Below are positions 17,197 to 25,959 of a stretch of DNA of 64,000 nucleotides, one piece after another. Source of the stretch: Streptomyces sp. DI166. GTDB taxonomy: Bacteria > Actinomycetota > Actinomycetes > Streptomycetales > Streptomycetaceae. Below the pieces are notes generated by a model that saw only the letters and a program-made list of their open reading frames with translations, was not told the origin of the DNA and did not search any database. Position numbers and translations under genes: made by a program. The stretch spans positions 1 to 64,000 of the forward strand of contig NZ_FLSP01000011.1 in assembly GCF_900091315.1 (NCBI RefSeq), in the 5' to 3' direction. Numbering within the stretch: position 1 is the first letter of the stretch; every line of letters begins with the position of its first letter.

Positions 17197-17580
17197 ATGT
17201 CCGAGAACCTCATCCGGTCGATGCCGCCGCTCCCGGATCACGCCGAGCCGCAGGCCGACGTCGTGGCCCTGCGGGGGGAACTGGACCTGCTGGCCGCGCC
17301 CTCGCTGACGGCCGGACTCGACGCCCTCACCGCCCGGCCGGTGCCCGACCTGGTCCTCGACCTGAGGGACGTGACCTTCATCGACTGCACCGGCCTCGGC
17401 GTCCTGTGCCGCGCCAGGGCCCGTGCCCTCGCCCGCCACGGGCGGCTCCGCCTGGTCTCGGACAGCCCCCGCCTCCTGCGTCTGCTGCGCGCCACGGGTC
17501 TGCTCGGCGTCTTCGAGCTGTACCCCCGCCTGTCCGACGCGCTCGCCCCGCGCCGCGCGGCTTCACCGACGACGGGCTGA
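17197..17580 (+). CDS. STAS-domain anti-sigma factor antagonist
   Basis: The 127-residue single STAS domain has VVALRGELDLLAAPSL, then LVLDLRDVTFIDCTGLGVL with the phospho-site region. Thr65 occupies the position of the phosphorylated Ser58 of SpoIIAA, and Cys64 replaces the preceding serine. It would bind an anti-sigma kinase when dephosphorylated. The SpoIIE-type phosphatases at 23416 and 35884 are candidate partners, but no anti-sigma kinase gene is adjacent. GGAGG lies 2-6 nt before the ATG, unusually close. A perfect operator palindrome is 45 bp upstream. Confidence 0.85.
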   Translation: MSENLIRSMPPLPDHAEPQADVVALRGELDLLAAPSLTAGLDALTARPVPDLVLDLRDVTFIDCTGLGVLCRARARALARHGRLRLVSDSPRLLRLLRATGLLGVFELYPRLSDALAPRRAASPTTG

Positions 17581-17591
17581 CCTCACCGCCG

Positions 17592-18563
17592 TCACCCCTC
17601 GATCACCTCCTCGACCGCCCGTCGCGGTGTGGCCGGTCCCTGGGGGCCGTGGCCGAGGCGGATCAGTATCTGGGCGTGGCCCGTGCGGGGGCTTGCCTCG
17701 TGCCTGAGGTCCGGCCATTCCAGGGGCTGGTGGAGGAGGGAGGAGCGCAGGCCGCGGGCGGTCGCGGTGAGCAGGACGCGTTCCAGGGCCTGGCCGGCGC
17801 GCAGCCAGTCGGTGCGGCGGTCGTGGGCGGTGGTCAGCAGGGCGATGAACGGCGACCGCTCGAAGGAGCGGGCGGGCAGGCGCTCGGCGTGGCGTTCGGC
17901 GGTGAAGTCCCGCAGGGGCAGATGCTCGCGGGCGTCCTGCGGGCCGAGGGTCGCCAGCGGCAGCCCCGTGCGCGGGTACGCGTACGGGTCCTCGCGCACC
18001 CAGCGGCGGCTCTCCGAGGCCCGGTCCGGGTCGGCCCGGTTGCGCCGTTCGCCCTCCGCGGTGAGCGCCAGCAGACGTGCAGTCTCCGCCGCGTCGGGGA
18101 AGAGCAGGTCCGCGCCCTCCACGGCCGCCGCGGTCGCGAGTTCCGCGCACAGCACCGGGGACAGCGGCTCGCCCGTGAACGGCAGCCGACTGCTGTGCCG
18201 GCGCCACAGGGCCTCGTACAGCTCGGCCTGCGAGGGATCCAGGGCCCCTGTCTCGGTGGGGCGGACCGTGGCCAGCAGCGCCGGGTCCGCGGGCGCCGGC
18301 AGCAGCCGGGTCCGGGGTGTCCAGCCGAAGTGGGCCATCGCGACCCGGAGATTGAGCACGCACGCCCCGACCGAGACATGGACCGCCCGGCCGTCCGGAT
18401 CGGTGAAGCGCAGTCCCGGTGCGGGGGCCGCGCGGATGTGGAAGGTGACGGTCTCGGGGTCGAGGCGGAAGCGCCAGGGCTGGGAGTTGTAGAGCGAGGG
18501 GGCGACGACGGCCGCCGCGACACAGGTCTCCAGGGCCGTGGCGTCCAGGATCGTGCTGTGCAT
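17592..18563 (-). CDS. Acg-like nitroreductase-family protein
   Basis: The 323-residue protein matches the Acg family (Rv2032 and Rv3131, both DosR regulon), a flavin-binding nitroreductase fold with a divergent lid: CVAAAVVAPSLYNSQPWRFRL near the N-terminus, RRHSSRLPFTGEPLSPVL centrally, and GLRSSLLHQPLEWPDLR. Mycobacterial Acg binds FMN but lacks typical nitroreductase activity and may sequester flavin. GGGAGGAG precedes the ATG. An operator pair lies about 70-100 bp upstream. Its stop lies 11 bp from the convergent STAS stop. Confidence 0.87.
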   Translation of the reverse strand: MHSTILDATALETCVAAAVVAPSLYNSQPWRFRLDPETVTFHIRAAPAPGLRFTDPDGRAVHVSVGACVLNLRVAMAHFGWTPRTRLLPAPADPALLATVRPTETGALDPSQAELYEALWRRHSSRLPFTGEPLSPVLCAELATAAAVEGADLLFPDAAETARLLALTAEGERRNRADPDRASESRRWVREDPYAYPRTGLPLATLGPQDAREHLPLRDFTAERHAERLPARSFERSPFIALLTTAHDRRTDWLRAGQALERVLLTATARGLRSSLLHQPLEWPDLRHEASPRTGHAQILIRLGHGPQGPATPRRAVEEVIEG

Positions 18564-18628
18564 GATGCGCTCCTCCCGCCGAGCGGTGTTTTTCTTCGAG
18601 GGTGCGGACCGGCACCCCGCCGCCGTGA

Positions 18629-18663
18629 GAGGCCGATGGTCCCGACCCCGGGTCCGACGGTCC
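18629..18663. promoter_or_regulatory. Proposed OsdR operator pair (Acg-like gene)
   Basis: AGGCCGATGGTCCC (18630-18643) and GGGTCCGACGGTCC (18650-18663) are 20 bp apart. Both are one base or arm short of the full motif, about 70-100 bp upstream of the nitroreductase start. Confidence 0.45.
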
Positions 18664-18719
18664 GTGCGTGCCCGGCGAGCCACCCTCGCCCGGTGAACAG
18701 CGCCCGTCGGGCCTCGGGT

Positions 18720-18756
18720 TGGACCGATCGGCCCATCCGTCCCGCCCGCTCGGCCC
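18720..18756. promoter_or_regulatory. Proposed OsdR operator pair (second Rv1733c-like gene)
   Basis: TGGACCGATCGGCCCA (18720-18735) matches the full motif and CGCCCGCTCGGCCC (18743-18756) is a weaker copy 22 bp away. They lie 65-100 bp before the membrane-protein gene. Confidence 0.55.
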
Positions 18757-18818
18757 CTCCCGCCGCCGCCCCGCGCGTGCCACCGTCGGCAGGGAGGCAC
18801 GAGGGGAGGTGCGGACCG

Positions 18819-19400
18819 ATGGACGGCACGCGGTGCGCGAAGGTGCGGTTGTGGCGCTGGCGGGCCAACCCGCTGCGCCGCCGCGAGGACATCGTGGAGG
18901 GCTGGGTCGTGCTGGCCGTCTGGCTGCTCATGCTCGTCGGCGGCACCGTCCTCGGCCTGGTGACGGCCCGCAACGCCGTCGACGGCTTCGACGCGCAGCG
19001 CGCGGACCGCCACCCGACCCGGGCCGTGCTGCAGGCCGACGTTCCCGAGTCGGCGAAGTCGGTCGGTGCGGCGAGCGACCACGCCATGGGCAAGGTCCGC
19101 TGGACCACCGACGACGGCACCACGCACACCGACGAGACCCTGGTGGACCGGGGTCTGAAGGCCGGTACCGAGGTCGTGGTCTGGGTGGACGGCAGGGGCG
19201 AACTCGCCACCGAACCACCGGACCGTACCGAGGCCGCGGTGGAGGCCGCCGTCCTCGGCACCGGCGCCGCCCTGTTCCTCGCCGGCGCTGTGTACGGCAC
19301 CGGAAAGGTGGTCCGCCAGCACCTGGAGCACCGCCGGGTGGCGCGCTGGGGTCAGGAGTGGGAGCTGGTCGAGCCCGAGTGGCGCCGCAAGACCGGCTAG
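18819..19400 (+). CDS. Rv1733c-like two-helix membrane protein
   Basis: The 193-residue paralogue of the protein at 2482 has the same WRWRANPLRRREDIVEGW entry motif, a membrane helix at about 27-48, an extracytoplasmic middle with KVRWTTDDGTTHTDETLV, a second helix at about 140-160, and a basic tail WRRKTG. Family known from DosR-regulon Rv1733c; function unknown. GAGGGGAGG precedes the ATG. An operator pair lies upstream. Its TAG overlaps the TAG of the convergent LysR gene by 3-4 bp. Confidence 0.85.
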   Translation: MDGTRCAKVRLWRWRANPLRRREDIVEGWVVLAVWLLMLVGGTVLGLVTARNAVDGFDAQRADRHPTRAVLQADVPESAKSVGAASDHAMGKVRWTTDDGTTHTDETLVDRGLKAGTEVVVWVDGRGELATEPPDRTEAAVEAAVLGTGAALFLAGAVYGTGKVVRQHLEHRRVARWGQEWELVEPEWRRKTG

Positions 19401-20251
19401 TCCCCCCGGTACAGGGCCGTCAGCAGTTCCACCGCCGCCTGTGTGGCCGGATGCGGGTCGTCGCGCCACCAGGCGAGCCGTACGGCGATGGGTTCCGCGT
19501 CCCGGACCGGACGGTAGACCACTCCGGGGCGCGGGTACTGGTGCGCCGTCGCCTCCGCGGTCATGCCGACGCAGCGGCCCGTGGCGATCACCGTGAGCCA
19601 GTCGTCGACGTCGTGCGTCTCCTCGGTGGCGGGCCGGGTGTCCGGCGGCCACAGCTCGGGGGTGGTGGTGCCGGTACGGCGGTCGACGAGCAGGGTGCGC
19701 CCGGCGAGATCGGCGAGCCGTACCGAGCGGCGCCGGGCCAGCGGGTCGTCGTCGGCCAGCGCGCACAGCCGCCGCTCCAGCCCGACGAGCGCCGTGTCGA
19801 ACCGCCGGTCCTCCAGGGGCCGCCGTACCACGGACAGGTCGCAGGCGCCCTCCGCGAGCCCCGCGGTGGGCGAGTTGACGCGCACCAGTTGGAGGTCGGT
19901 CCCGGCGTGGGCCTCGGTCCAGCGGCGCTGGAAGGCCTTGGTGTGCCTGCCGAGGGCGGCCCAGGCGTACCCGACGCGCAGCCGCTCATGACCGGAGGCG
20001 GCCTCCCGGACCAGGTCGTCCACCTCGCCGAGCACCCGGCGGGCGTGCGCCAGCACCCGCTGTCCGGTCCCAGTGGGGGTCACCTCCCGGGAAGTGCGCC
20101 GCAACAGCCGTACCCCCAAGGCGCGTTCGAGGGAGGCGAGGTTCCGGGACACCGCGGCCTGGGAGACGCCCAGGGCGATGGCCGCGTCGGTGAAGCCGCC
20201 CTCGTCGACGATCGCGACCAGGCAGCGCAGCTGACGGAGCTCCACATCCAT
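19397..20251 (-). CDS. LysR-family transcriptional regulator
   Basis: The 284-residue protein has a winged HTH (1-60: LRQLRCLVAIVDEGGFTDAAIALGVSQAAVSRNLASLERALGVRLLRR) followed by the LysR effector domain (about 85-280). MDVELRQL marks the natural start at 20251; upstream extensions are shadows. It is divergent from the EamA transporter (45-bp gap), the classic LysR-target layout, so it probably controls that transporter and itself. The effector is unknown. Confidence 0.9.
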   Translation of the reverse strand: MDVELRQLRCLVAIVDEGGFTDAAIALGVSQAAVSRNLASLERALGVRLLRRTSREVTPTGTGQRVLAHARRVLGEVDDLVREAASGHERLRVGYAWAALGRHTKAFQRRWTEAHAGTDLQLVRVNSPTAGLAEGACDLSVVRRPLEDRRFDTALVGLERRLCALADDDPLARRRSVRLADLAGRTLLVDRRTGTTTPELWPPDTRPATEETHDVDDWLTVIATGRCVGMTAEATAHQYPRPGVVYRPVRDAEPIAVRLAWWRDDPHPATQAAVELLTALYRGD

Positions 20252-20295
20252 AACCCAAGCGTATAGATCCCTCGCCGGGTGCATTTTGCGTATGG

Positions 20296-21222
20296 ATGAC
20301 GGCGGCTCACCATGCCTGCATGCGCGCCAGAACCGCATCCGCCTCCGTCCCCGAAGTCCTCGCCGCACCGCCCGAGTCCGGCCGGGTCCGCCTCGCCGGT
20401 GTGGCCACGATGCTCGGCAGCGGCCTCGCCAACCAGACCGGCGCCGCCGTGGGATCGCTCGCCTTCCCGGTGCTCGGCCCGGTCGGCGTGGTCGCGGTGC
20501 GCCAGTACGTGGCCGCCGTCGTCCTGCTCGCCGTCGGCAGGCCCCGGCTGCGCGCCTTCACCTGGCGGCAGTGGTGGCCCATCGTGCTGCTGGCGTTGGT
20601 CTTCGGCACCATGAACCTCTCGCTGTACACGGCGATCGACCGCATCGGCCTGGGCCTCGCGGTCACCCTGGAGTTCCTCGGCCCGCTCGCCATCGCCCTG
20701 GCGGGCTCCCGGCGCCGCGTGGACGCCCTGTACTCGCTGCTCGCCGCCGCGGGCGTCGTGGTCCTGATGCGCCCACAGCCCTCCGCCGACTATGTCGGCA
20801 TGGCCCTGGGCCTGCTGGCCGCCGCCTGCTGGGCGTCGTACATCCTGCTGAACCGGACCGTCGGCCGCCGCGTCCCCGGCGCGCAGGGGTCGGGGGCGGC
20901 GGCGGCCCTGTCCGCCCTGCTGTTCCTGCCGGTCGGCATCGTGATCGCGCTGCGGCAGCCGCCGACGCCCGGGGCCGTGGCCTGCGCGGTCGCGGCTGGC
21001 GTCCTCTCCTCGGCGGTGCCCTATCTCGCCGATGTGTTCACCCTGCGGTACGTCCCGGCCCGCGCCTTCGGCCTGTTCATGAGCGTCAACCCCGTGCTCG
21101 CCGCCCTGGTCGGCCTCGTCGGACTCGGGCAGCGGCTGGGCGGCGCGGAGTGGGCCGGGATCGGGGCGATCGTCGCCGCGAACGTCCTGGCCCTGCGGGG
21201 GAGGGCGGGGAAGGCGGGATAG
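20296..21222 (+). CDS. EamA/DMT-family transporter
   Basis: The roughly 300-residue membrane protein has ten predicted helices in two EamA repeats (about 28-150 and 165-300), with MNLSLYTAIDRIGLGLAVTLEFLGPLAIAL and a matching VPYLADVFTLRYVPARAFGLFMSVNPVLAALVG. RhtA-type members export amino acids or other small metabolites. The start is 20296 or ATG 20320; neither has a good ribosome site and the transcript could be leaderless. Divergent LysR gene probably regulates it. Confidence 0.87.
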   Translation: MTAAHHACMRARTASASVPEVLAAPPESGRVRLAGVATMLGSGLANQTGAAVGSLAFPVLGPVGVVAVRQYVAAVVLLAVGRPRLRAFTWRQWWPIVLLALVFGTMNLSLYTAIDRIGLGLAVTLEFLGPLAIALAGSRRRVDALYSLLAAAGVVVLMRPQPSADYVGMALGLLAAACWASYILLNRTVGRRVPGAQGSGAAAALSALLFLPVGIVIALRQPPTPGAVACAVAAGVLSSAVPYLADVFTLRYVPARAFGLFMSVNPVLAALVGLVGLGQRLGGAEWAGIGAIVAANVLALRGRAGKAG

Positions 21223-21234
21223 CCCGGTCGGCCC
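21221..21234. promoter_or_regulatory. Possible OsdR operator (DUF2180 gene)
   Basis: AGCCCGGTCGGCCC resembles the island palindrome with one mismatched arm. It overlaps the EamA stop and lies about 65 bp before the DUF2180 gene. Confidence 0.35.
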
Positions 21235-21293
21235 GTGCGCGCGGGTGCCGCAGGCCGGACGATGGAAGGAGGACGGGACGAAGGAGGTGCGTC

Positions 21294-21518
21294 GTGCACT
21301 GCTACGAATGCGCACTTCAGGACTCGGCCACCCCCGCGGTAGCGGCGTGTGTGCGCTGCGGATGCGGGGTGTGTCTGAAACACGCCAAGGTCGCCGAACA
21401 GCTCGTGCACCACGACGCCGGCCTGGGCCAGACCTACGGACCGCGCGCGGCCCGGCGCGTCACCTGCCAGACCTGCCACGACGCCGAGGCCTCCGGCCAG
21501 GTGAGGCACGCGGGCTGA
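21294..21518 (+). CDS. DUF2180 small zinc-binding protein
   Basis: The 74-residue protein begins with the GTG-initiated VHCYECALQD and has paired cysteines (CYEC, CVRCGCGVC, CQTCHD) plus histidines, giving two probable zinc sites. It matches DUF2180, small actinobacterial proteins often next to DUF1876 genes in stress islands. AAGGAGG precedes the GTG. It is convergent with the DUF1876 gene, 21 bp apart. Function unknown. Confidence 0.8.
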   Translation: MHCYECALQDSATPAVAACVRCGCGVCLKHAKVAEQLVHHDAGLGQTYGPRAARRVTCQTCHDAEASGQVRHAG

Positions 21519-21539
21519 ACCGCTCCCCGCGCCCGGCCC

Positions 21540-21830
21540 TCAGATCGACCAGCCGGTCGCCTGCCGGGAGGCCGGGGCGGGCTCGGCGGCGCCCATGGCC
21601 TCGATGTCGTGCGCGGCGGCGGTCACCAGTTGCCCGGCGAGATGCTGGAGGGCACGGCCCGCGGCCAGTTCCGCGCCGATCTCCGGTACGTCCCGGTCCT
21701 CGGGGTTGCAGTGCGCGGTGCCGCGGCCGGTGAGCGAGGTGTCCCCGGTGTCCAGCACCACCCGCGCACTGGTAGTCCCCGCCTCCTCGGCGAGGTAGAG
21801 GTGTACCTGCCATTCCGCTGTATGGGACAT
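21540..21830 (-). CDS. DUF1876 / Rv1738-like dormancy protein
   Basis: The 96-residue protein carries the family signature TAHCNPEDRDVPEIGAEL and the HDIEAMG near the C-terminus. Rv1738 is among the most strongly hypoxia-induced DosR genes, and its fold resembles ribosome hibernation factors. The ATG at 21830 follows GGAGG. A short palindrome (CGGACG-AA-CGTCCG, 21853-21866) lies 23 bp upstream, different from the island motif. A ribosome role is inferred from the family only. Confidence 0.9.
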   Translation of the reverse strand: MSHTAEWQVHLYLAEEAGTTSARVVLDTGDTSLTGRGTAHCNPEDRDVPEIGAELAAGRALQHLAGQLVTAAAHDIEAMGAAEPAPASRQATGWSI

Positions 21831-21912
21831 CGCGGCCTCCTCGTCGAGCGGACGGACGAACGTCCGGTACCCCTTCCATCGTGGTACGCCGCCCCGCCCC
21901 GCGCAGCGCCTG

Positions 21913-22791
21913 TCACTCGTCGAAACTCGCGAAATACGCGGCCGCCATGTCCTCCTCGCCGTGCCCCTGGGCGGCGGCCCGCTCCAGCCGGGCGGCGCCC
22001 GCGGCGGCGACGTCGAGACGGACTCCGCCCCGCTCGCCCGCCTCGACGATCAGCCGGGCGTCCTTCGCGGCGGTGGACACCGCGAACTGGGGCGGCGAGA
22101 GCCGCTCCTCCAGGACCAGACCGGCCTTGGCACGCAGATAGCCCATGTCGAGCGGCCCACCCGCGATGAGGTCGAAGAACTGCTGCGGGTCCACGCCGAG
22201 GGCGCGGGAGAGCGCCAGCGTCTCCCCCGTGGCGGCCGTGGCCGCGATGACCCAGGAGTTGGCGACCAGCTTCAGCCGGGTGGCGGTGCCCTCCGCCCCG
22301 TCGTCGCCGGTCCACACCGTACGGGCGCCGACGGCGTCGAAGACGGGCGTGACCTTCTCCCGGCCCTCCACCGGACCGGCCGCCAGCACGGTCAGCCGGC
22401 CGGCCTCGGCGGGCTGCCGGGTGCCCAGCACGGGGGCGTCGTAAAGGACCAGTGCGTGCTCGCCGGCGAAGTCGGCGAGGCCGGGGAGGGCGTCGAGGCC
22501 CGCGGTGGTCGACTGCACCCAGGCCGTACCGGGCCGCAGCCCGCCCGCGGCCTGCCGCATGACGTCCAGGGCGGCCGGACCGTCGTGCAGGATCGTCAGC
22601 ACGACATCGGCGTCCCGCACGGCCTCGGCGGGACCGTCCGCGACGAGCACACCGTCGGCGGTGAGCGGTTCGGCCTTGGCCCGGGTGCGGTTCCAAGCAC
22701 GCACCCGGTGTCCGGCCCGGGCGAGATTGCGGGCCATCGCGGCCCCCATGATCCCGGTGCCGAGCACCGCGACGGTGAGCCTGTCGGTCAT
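21913..22791 (-). CDS. NAD(P)-dependent 3-hydroxyisobutyrate dehydrogenase-family oxidoreductase
   Basis: The 292-residue protein has a Rossmann start VAVLGTGIMGAAMARNLARAGH (GxGxxG near residue 10) and the catalytic region FAGEHALVLYDAPVLGTRQPAEAG. A C-terminal helical domain contains LKLVANSW with the catalytic lysine of beta-hydroxyacid dehydrogenases. Substrate probably a beta-hydroxyacid or aldehyde; not determinable. The ATG at 22791 is preceded by GGAAGG. It is downstream of the MarR gene on the same strand and probably regulated by it. Confidence 0.87.
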   Translation of the reverse strand: MTDRLTVAVLGTGIMGAAMARNLARAGHRVRAWNRTRAKAEPLTADGVLVADGPAEAVRDADVVLTILHDGPAALDVMRQAAGGLRPGTAWVQSTTAGLDALPGLADFAGEHALVLYDAPVLGTRQPAEAGRLTVLAAGPVEGREKVTPVFDAVGARTVWTGDDGAEGTATRLKLVANSWVIAATAATGETLALSRALGVDPQQFFDLIAGGPLDMGYLRAKAGLVLEERLSPPQFAVSTAAKDARLIVEAGERGGVRLDVAAAGAARLERAAAQGHGEEDMAAAYFASFDE

Positions 22792-22893
22792 GACGTTCGC
22801 CTTCCGTTTCGTCGTCGGCGCCAGGCTGCCGGTCAGCCCGCCGCTCCGTTGCACCGCGTCGTCGCGCGGGGCCAGATCCAGCGGCTCCCGCCG

Positions 22894-23361
22894 TCAGGAC
22901 CGCCCGTCCTCCAGGTGGGCGACCACCCGCTCGGAGATACGGGCCAGGGTGCGCAGCTCCTCCGGGGTGATGTGGTCGAGGAACAAGGCGCGCACTGTCT
23001 CCACGTGCCGGGGTGCGGCCGCCTCGATGGCGGCACGGCCCGCGTCCGTGATCACCACGAAGGCGCCGCGGCCGTCCTCCGGGCACTCCTCGCGGGCCAC
23101 CATGCCCCGGGAGACCATCCGGGCGATGTGGTGGGACATCCGGCTCTTCTCCCATTCGAGCGCCCGGCTCAGGTCCTGGTAGCGCAGGCGCCCTTCCGGT
23201 ACGTCCGTGAGGTGCACCAGGACGGCGAAGTCGGCCGACGACAGGTTGAAGTCGGCCTGCAGTGACCGGCCCAGCCGGGCACCGAGCTTCTCCTGCATAC
23301 GGACGAAGTTCCGCCAGGCGTGCTGCTCCTCGTCGGTGAGCCACCGCACCGTCTGTGTCAT
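22894..23361 (-). CDS. MarR-family regulator
   Basis: The 155-residue winged-HTH protein has LSSADFAVLVHLTDVPEGRLRYQDLSRALEWEKSRMSHHIARMVSRGMV, covering the recognition helix and wing of MarR proteins. Flanking dimerisation helices are long, as usual. It is followed 102 bp later by the dehydrogenase gene. A short 54-bp gap upstream separates it from the phosphatase stop. Probably autoregulates and controls the dehydrogenase. Confidence 0.9.
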   Translation of the reverse strand: MTQTVRWLTDEEQHAWRNFVRMQEKLGARLGRSLQADFNLSSADFAVLVHLTDVPEGRLRYQDLSRALEWEKSRMSHHIARMVSRGMVAREECPEDGRGAFVVITDAGRAAIEAAAPRHVETVRALFLDHITPEELRTLARISERVVAHLEDGRS

Positions 23362-23415
23362 ACGGGAAGTGTAGGAGGAAGTTGACGCATCATCCAGGTT
23401 TGGAAGGACCGATGC

Positions 23416-25782
23416 CTAGTGCTCGTCCTTGGCGTCGAGCGGCTGCTCGGTCCAGATGGTCTTGCCGGTCTGCCCGTACCTGCACCCCCAGCGCGTGGTC
23501 AGCTGGGCCACCAGGAACAGCCCGCGCCCGCCCTCGTCGGTGGTACGGGCCCGGCGCAGCCTGGGCTGGGTGTTGCTGGGGTCGGTGACCTCGCAGACCA
23601 GGACGTCCTCCCGGATCAGGCGCAGGCTCACCGGGCCACCGGCGTAGCGGACGGCGTTGGTGACCAGTTCGCTGACCACCAGTTCGGTGGTGAAGGCGAG
23701 TTCGTCCAGCCCCCAGTCGGCGAGCTGCCCGGTGATCTTCTCGCGGGCCTCGCCCACCACGGTCAGGTCGGCCGGGAACTCCCAGTGGGCGATGTGGTCG
23801 CCGGGCACGGCGCGGGTCCGGGCCAGCAGCAGGGTGACGTCCTCGCGCCCGGGCTTGAGCCCGACGTCGCCGAGGACGGCGGCGCCCATCAAGTCCAGGG
23901 GAGTCTTCCGGCAGATGTGTGCCGAGAGACTGTCGGTGAGCAGGCTCAGCCCCTCGTCGGGATCGCGGCCGTCACCGGCGACCATCCCCTTGGTGTAGAG
24001 CGCGATGAGGCTGCCGGGCTCGACCTCGACCGTGCTGACCTCGAACGGCATGCCGCCCACCCCGAGCGGCGGGCCGGGCGCGATCCGGATCTCCTGTCGG
24101 GTGCCGTCGGGGCGCAGCACGACCGGGGCGGTCTGACCGGCGCTGGCGAAGGCGCACTGGCAGGTCACCGGGTCGTAGACGGCGTAGAGGCAGGTCGCGC
24201 TGACGGTGTCGCGGAGTTCGACGGGGGCCTCGTGCGCCAGGCGCTGGACGAGCGCGTCGACGCGGGTGAGCAGTTCGCCGGGGTCGGGTTCGAGGTCGGC
24301 GAGGGTGTGGATGGCGGCGCGCAGGCGTCCCATCGTGGCCGTGGCGTGCAGTCCGTGGCCGGCGACGTCGCCGACGACGAGGGCCAGCCGCGGCGAGGGC
24401 AGCGGAATGGCGTCGAACCAGTCGCCGCCGATCTCGGCGCCGCCGCCGGCCGGACGGTAGAGCCCGGCGGTCTCGGCGGCCGGGGTGTCGGTGGTGGCGC
24501 GGGGCAGCAGCCGCTGCTGGAGGGCGACGGCGGCACGGTGCTCGCGGGTGTAGCGGCGGGCGTTGTCGATGGCGAGGGCGCCCTGGGAGGCGATCTGGGT
24601 GACCAGGTCGATGTCCTCGCGGGTGAACGGCTCCGGGTCGGTGATCCGCCAGACCTGGAGGTTGCCGAGCACGAAGCCACGCGCGTACAGCGGTGCGATG
24701 ACGACCGAGTACCACTCCTCGGGCGCCAGGATCTCGACCAGCTCCGGGTCGTCCAGTGCCGCCTCGAACTCCGCACGGGTCATGGCGAGGGTCTCGCCGC
24801 GCTGGAGGTTGCGCAGGTCGGCGTGGTCGGGGAAGGGCGGCAGGGGCTCGTCCGGCCGGATGCGGCCCGGGAACTCGCCGGTGGCCGAGGCGACGGTACG
24901 CAGATGCAGATCGCCGCCGCCGGACCAGTGCGGCGGCTCGTCGCCACTGAGCACGGCTTCCGCGAGATCGACGGCCCCCAGGTCGCCGAGCCCGGGGCAG
25001 ACCGACTCCGCCAGGTCCTGCGCGGTGCGCCGGACGTCCAGCGAGCCCCCGACCTTGATCGCCGCCTCCCGCAGCAGGTCCAGATGGGATCGGGCCCGCC
25101 GCTGCCGGGTCGGGTACGTGAACACGGCGGCGGCCCCCGCCGGGCGCCCCTGCTCGTCCTCCAGCCGTACGGCGGACATCCGGAAGAACCGCTCCCGGTC
25201 CGGCGCCCACCGCGACCGGATCCGCAGCTCGTTCCCCACCAGCGGTTCCCCGGACTCCAGCACCTGCCGCAGCGACTCCTCGATGTCCTCGGCGTCCTCG
25301 GCCACCAGAATGTCCCGCAGCCTGCTCCCGGGCCGCACGGCGGGCGCGCCGAGCATCGCGGGGAACCCGTTCGCGCGCAGCAGCGACAGATCGAGGCCGT
25401 GGACGGAGGCACCGATGGCGTCCTGGGCGAAGAGAGCCCGCGCCATGGCGGCTCCCAGGGCCCTGTCGTCGAATCCCCGGACGGGTGCGGCCACGACCAG
25501 CACCTCGTCACAGTCCGCCAGCGGGAACACCCGGTAGTCGACCTCGATGCCGCCCCCGCCCCGCCGGTTCAGGCGCACCCGTCCGAAGAGCGCCCCGGGG
25601 TCTCCCCCGTCGCCGACGAAGTCCCGGATCGAGTGCCCGCACACCTCCCGGGCCTCGAACCCCACCAGCTCCGCCGCGGCCCGCGACCACCGCAGCACGG
25701 TGCCGTCCGCGTCGAGCACGGCGGTGACCAGCCCGTCGAGCACACCCGAGCCGGGGCCGACGTGGTCGTTGGAACCACTCAT
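23416..25782 (-). CDS. PAS-GAF-SpoIIE phosphatase-HATPase protein with altered metal site
   Basis: The 788-residue protein has PAS (about 15-110), a second PAS-like region, GAF (about 235-410), a PP2C-type SpoIIE phosphatase (about 430-640: GGDWFDAIPL, VGDVAGHGLHA) and a C-terminal RsbW-like HATPase (650-780: ELVTNAVRYAGG, GGRGLFLV). The usual metal-binding YTDG is replaced by YTKGMV, so phosphatase activity may be weakened or lost. Such proteins reset anti-sigma antagonists; the STAS protein at 17197 is one conceivable partner. GAGGGG precedes the ATG at 25782. Confidence 0.9.
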   Translation of the reverse strand: MSGSNDHVGPGSGVLDGLVTAVLDADGTVLRWSRAAAELVGFEAREVCGHSIRDFVGDGGDPGALFGRVRLNRRGGGGIEVDYRVFPLADCDEVLVVAAPVRGFDDRALGAAMARALFAQDAIGASVHGLDLSLLRANGFPAMLGAPAVRPGSRLRDILVAEDAEDIEESLRQVLESGEPLVGNELRIRSRWAPDRERFFRMSAVRLEDEQGRPAGAAAVFTYPTRQRRARSHLDLLREAAIKVGGSLDVRRTAQDLAESVCPGLGDLGAVDLAEAVLSGDEPPHWSGGGDLHLRTVASATGEFPGRIRPDEPLPPFPDHADLRNLQRGETLAMTRAEFEAALDDPELVEILAPEEWYSVVIAPLYARGFVLGNLQVWRITDPEPFTREDIDLVTQIASQGALAIDNARRYTREHRAAVALQQRLLPRATTDTPAAETAGLYRPAGGGAEIGGDWFDAIPLPSPRLALVVGDVAGHGLHATATMGRLRAAIHTLADLEPDPGELLTRVDALVQRLAHEAPVELRDTVSATCLYAVYDPVTCQCAFASAGQTAPVVLRPDGTRQEIRIAPGPPLGVGGMPFEVSTVEVEPGSLIALYTKGMVAGDGRDPDEGLSLLTDSLSAHICRKTPLDLMGAAVLGDVGLKPGREDVTLLLARTRAVPGDHIAHWEFPADLTVVGEAREKITGQLADWGLDELAFTTELVVSELVTNAVRYAGGPVSLRLIREDVLVCEVTDPSNTQPRLRRARTTDEGGRGLFLVAQLTTRWGCRYGQTGKTIWTEQPLDAKDEH

Positions 25783-25959
25783 GGCACCCCTCGCTCGGCT
25801 CGACACCGCACTGTGCCCCGCCCGCAGACGGTTCCATTATCGGCGCCCACCGGCCCGGATGTGCGGTGGGCTGCGCCAGGCGCGTGACCTGGCCCGCCTC
25901 AGGGCAGATACTGCCGACAGTGGTCCGGCAGGTGTCGCCCAGCTCACCAGGAGGTACCC

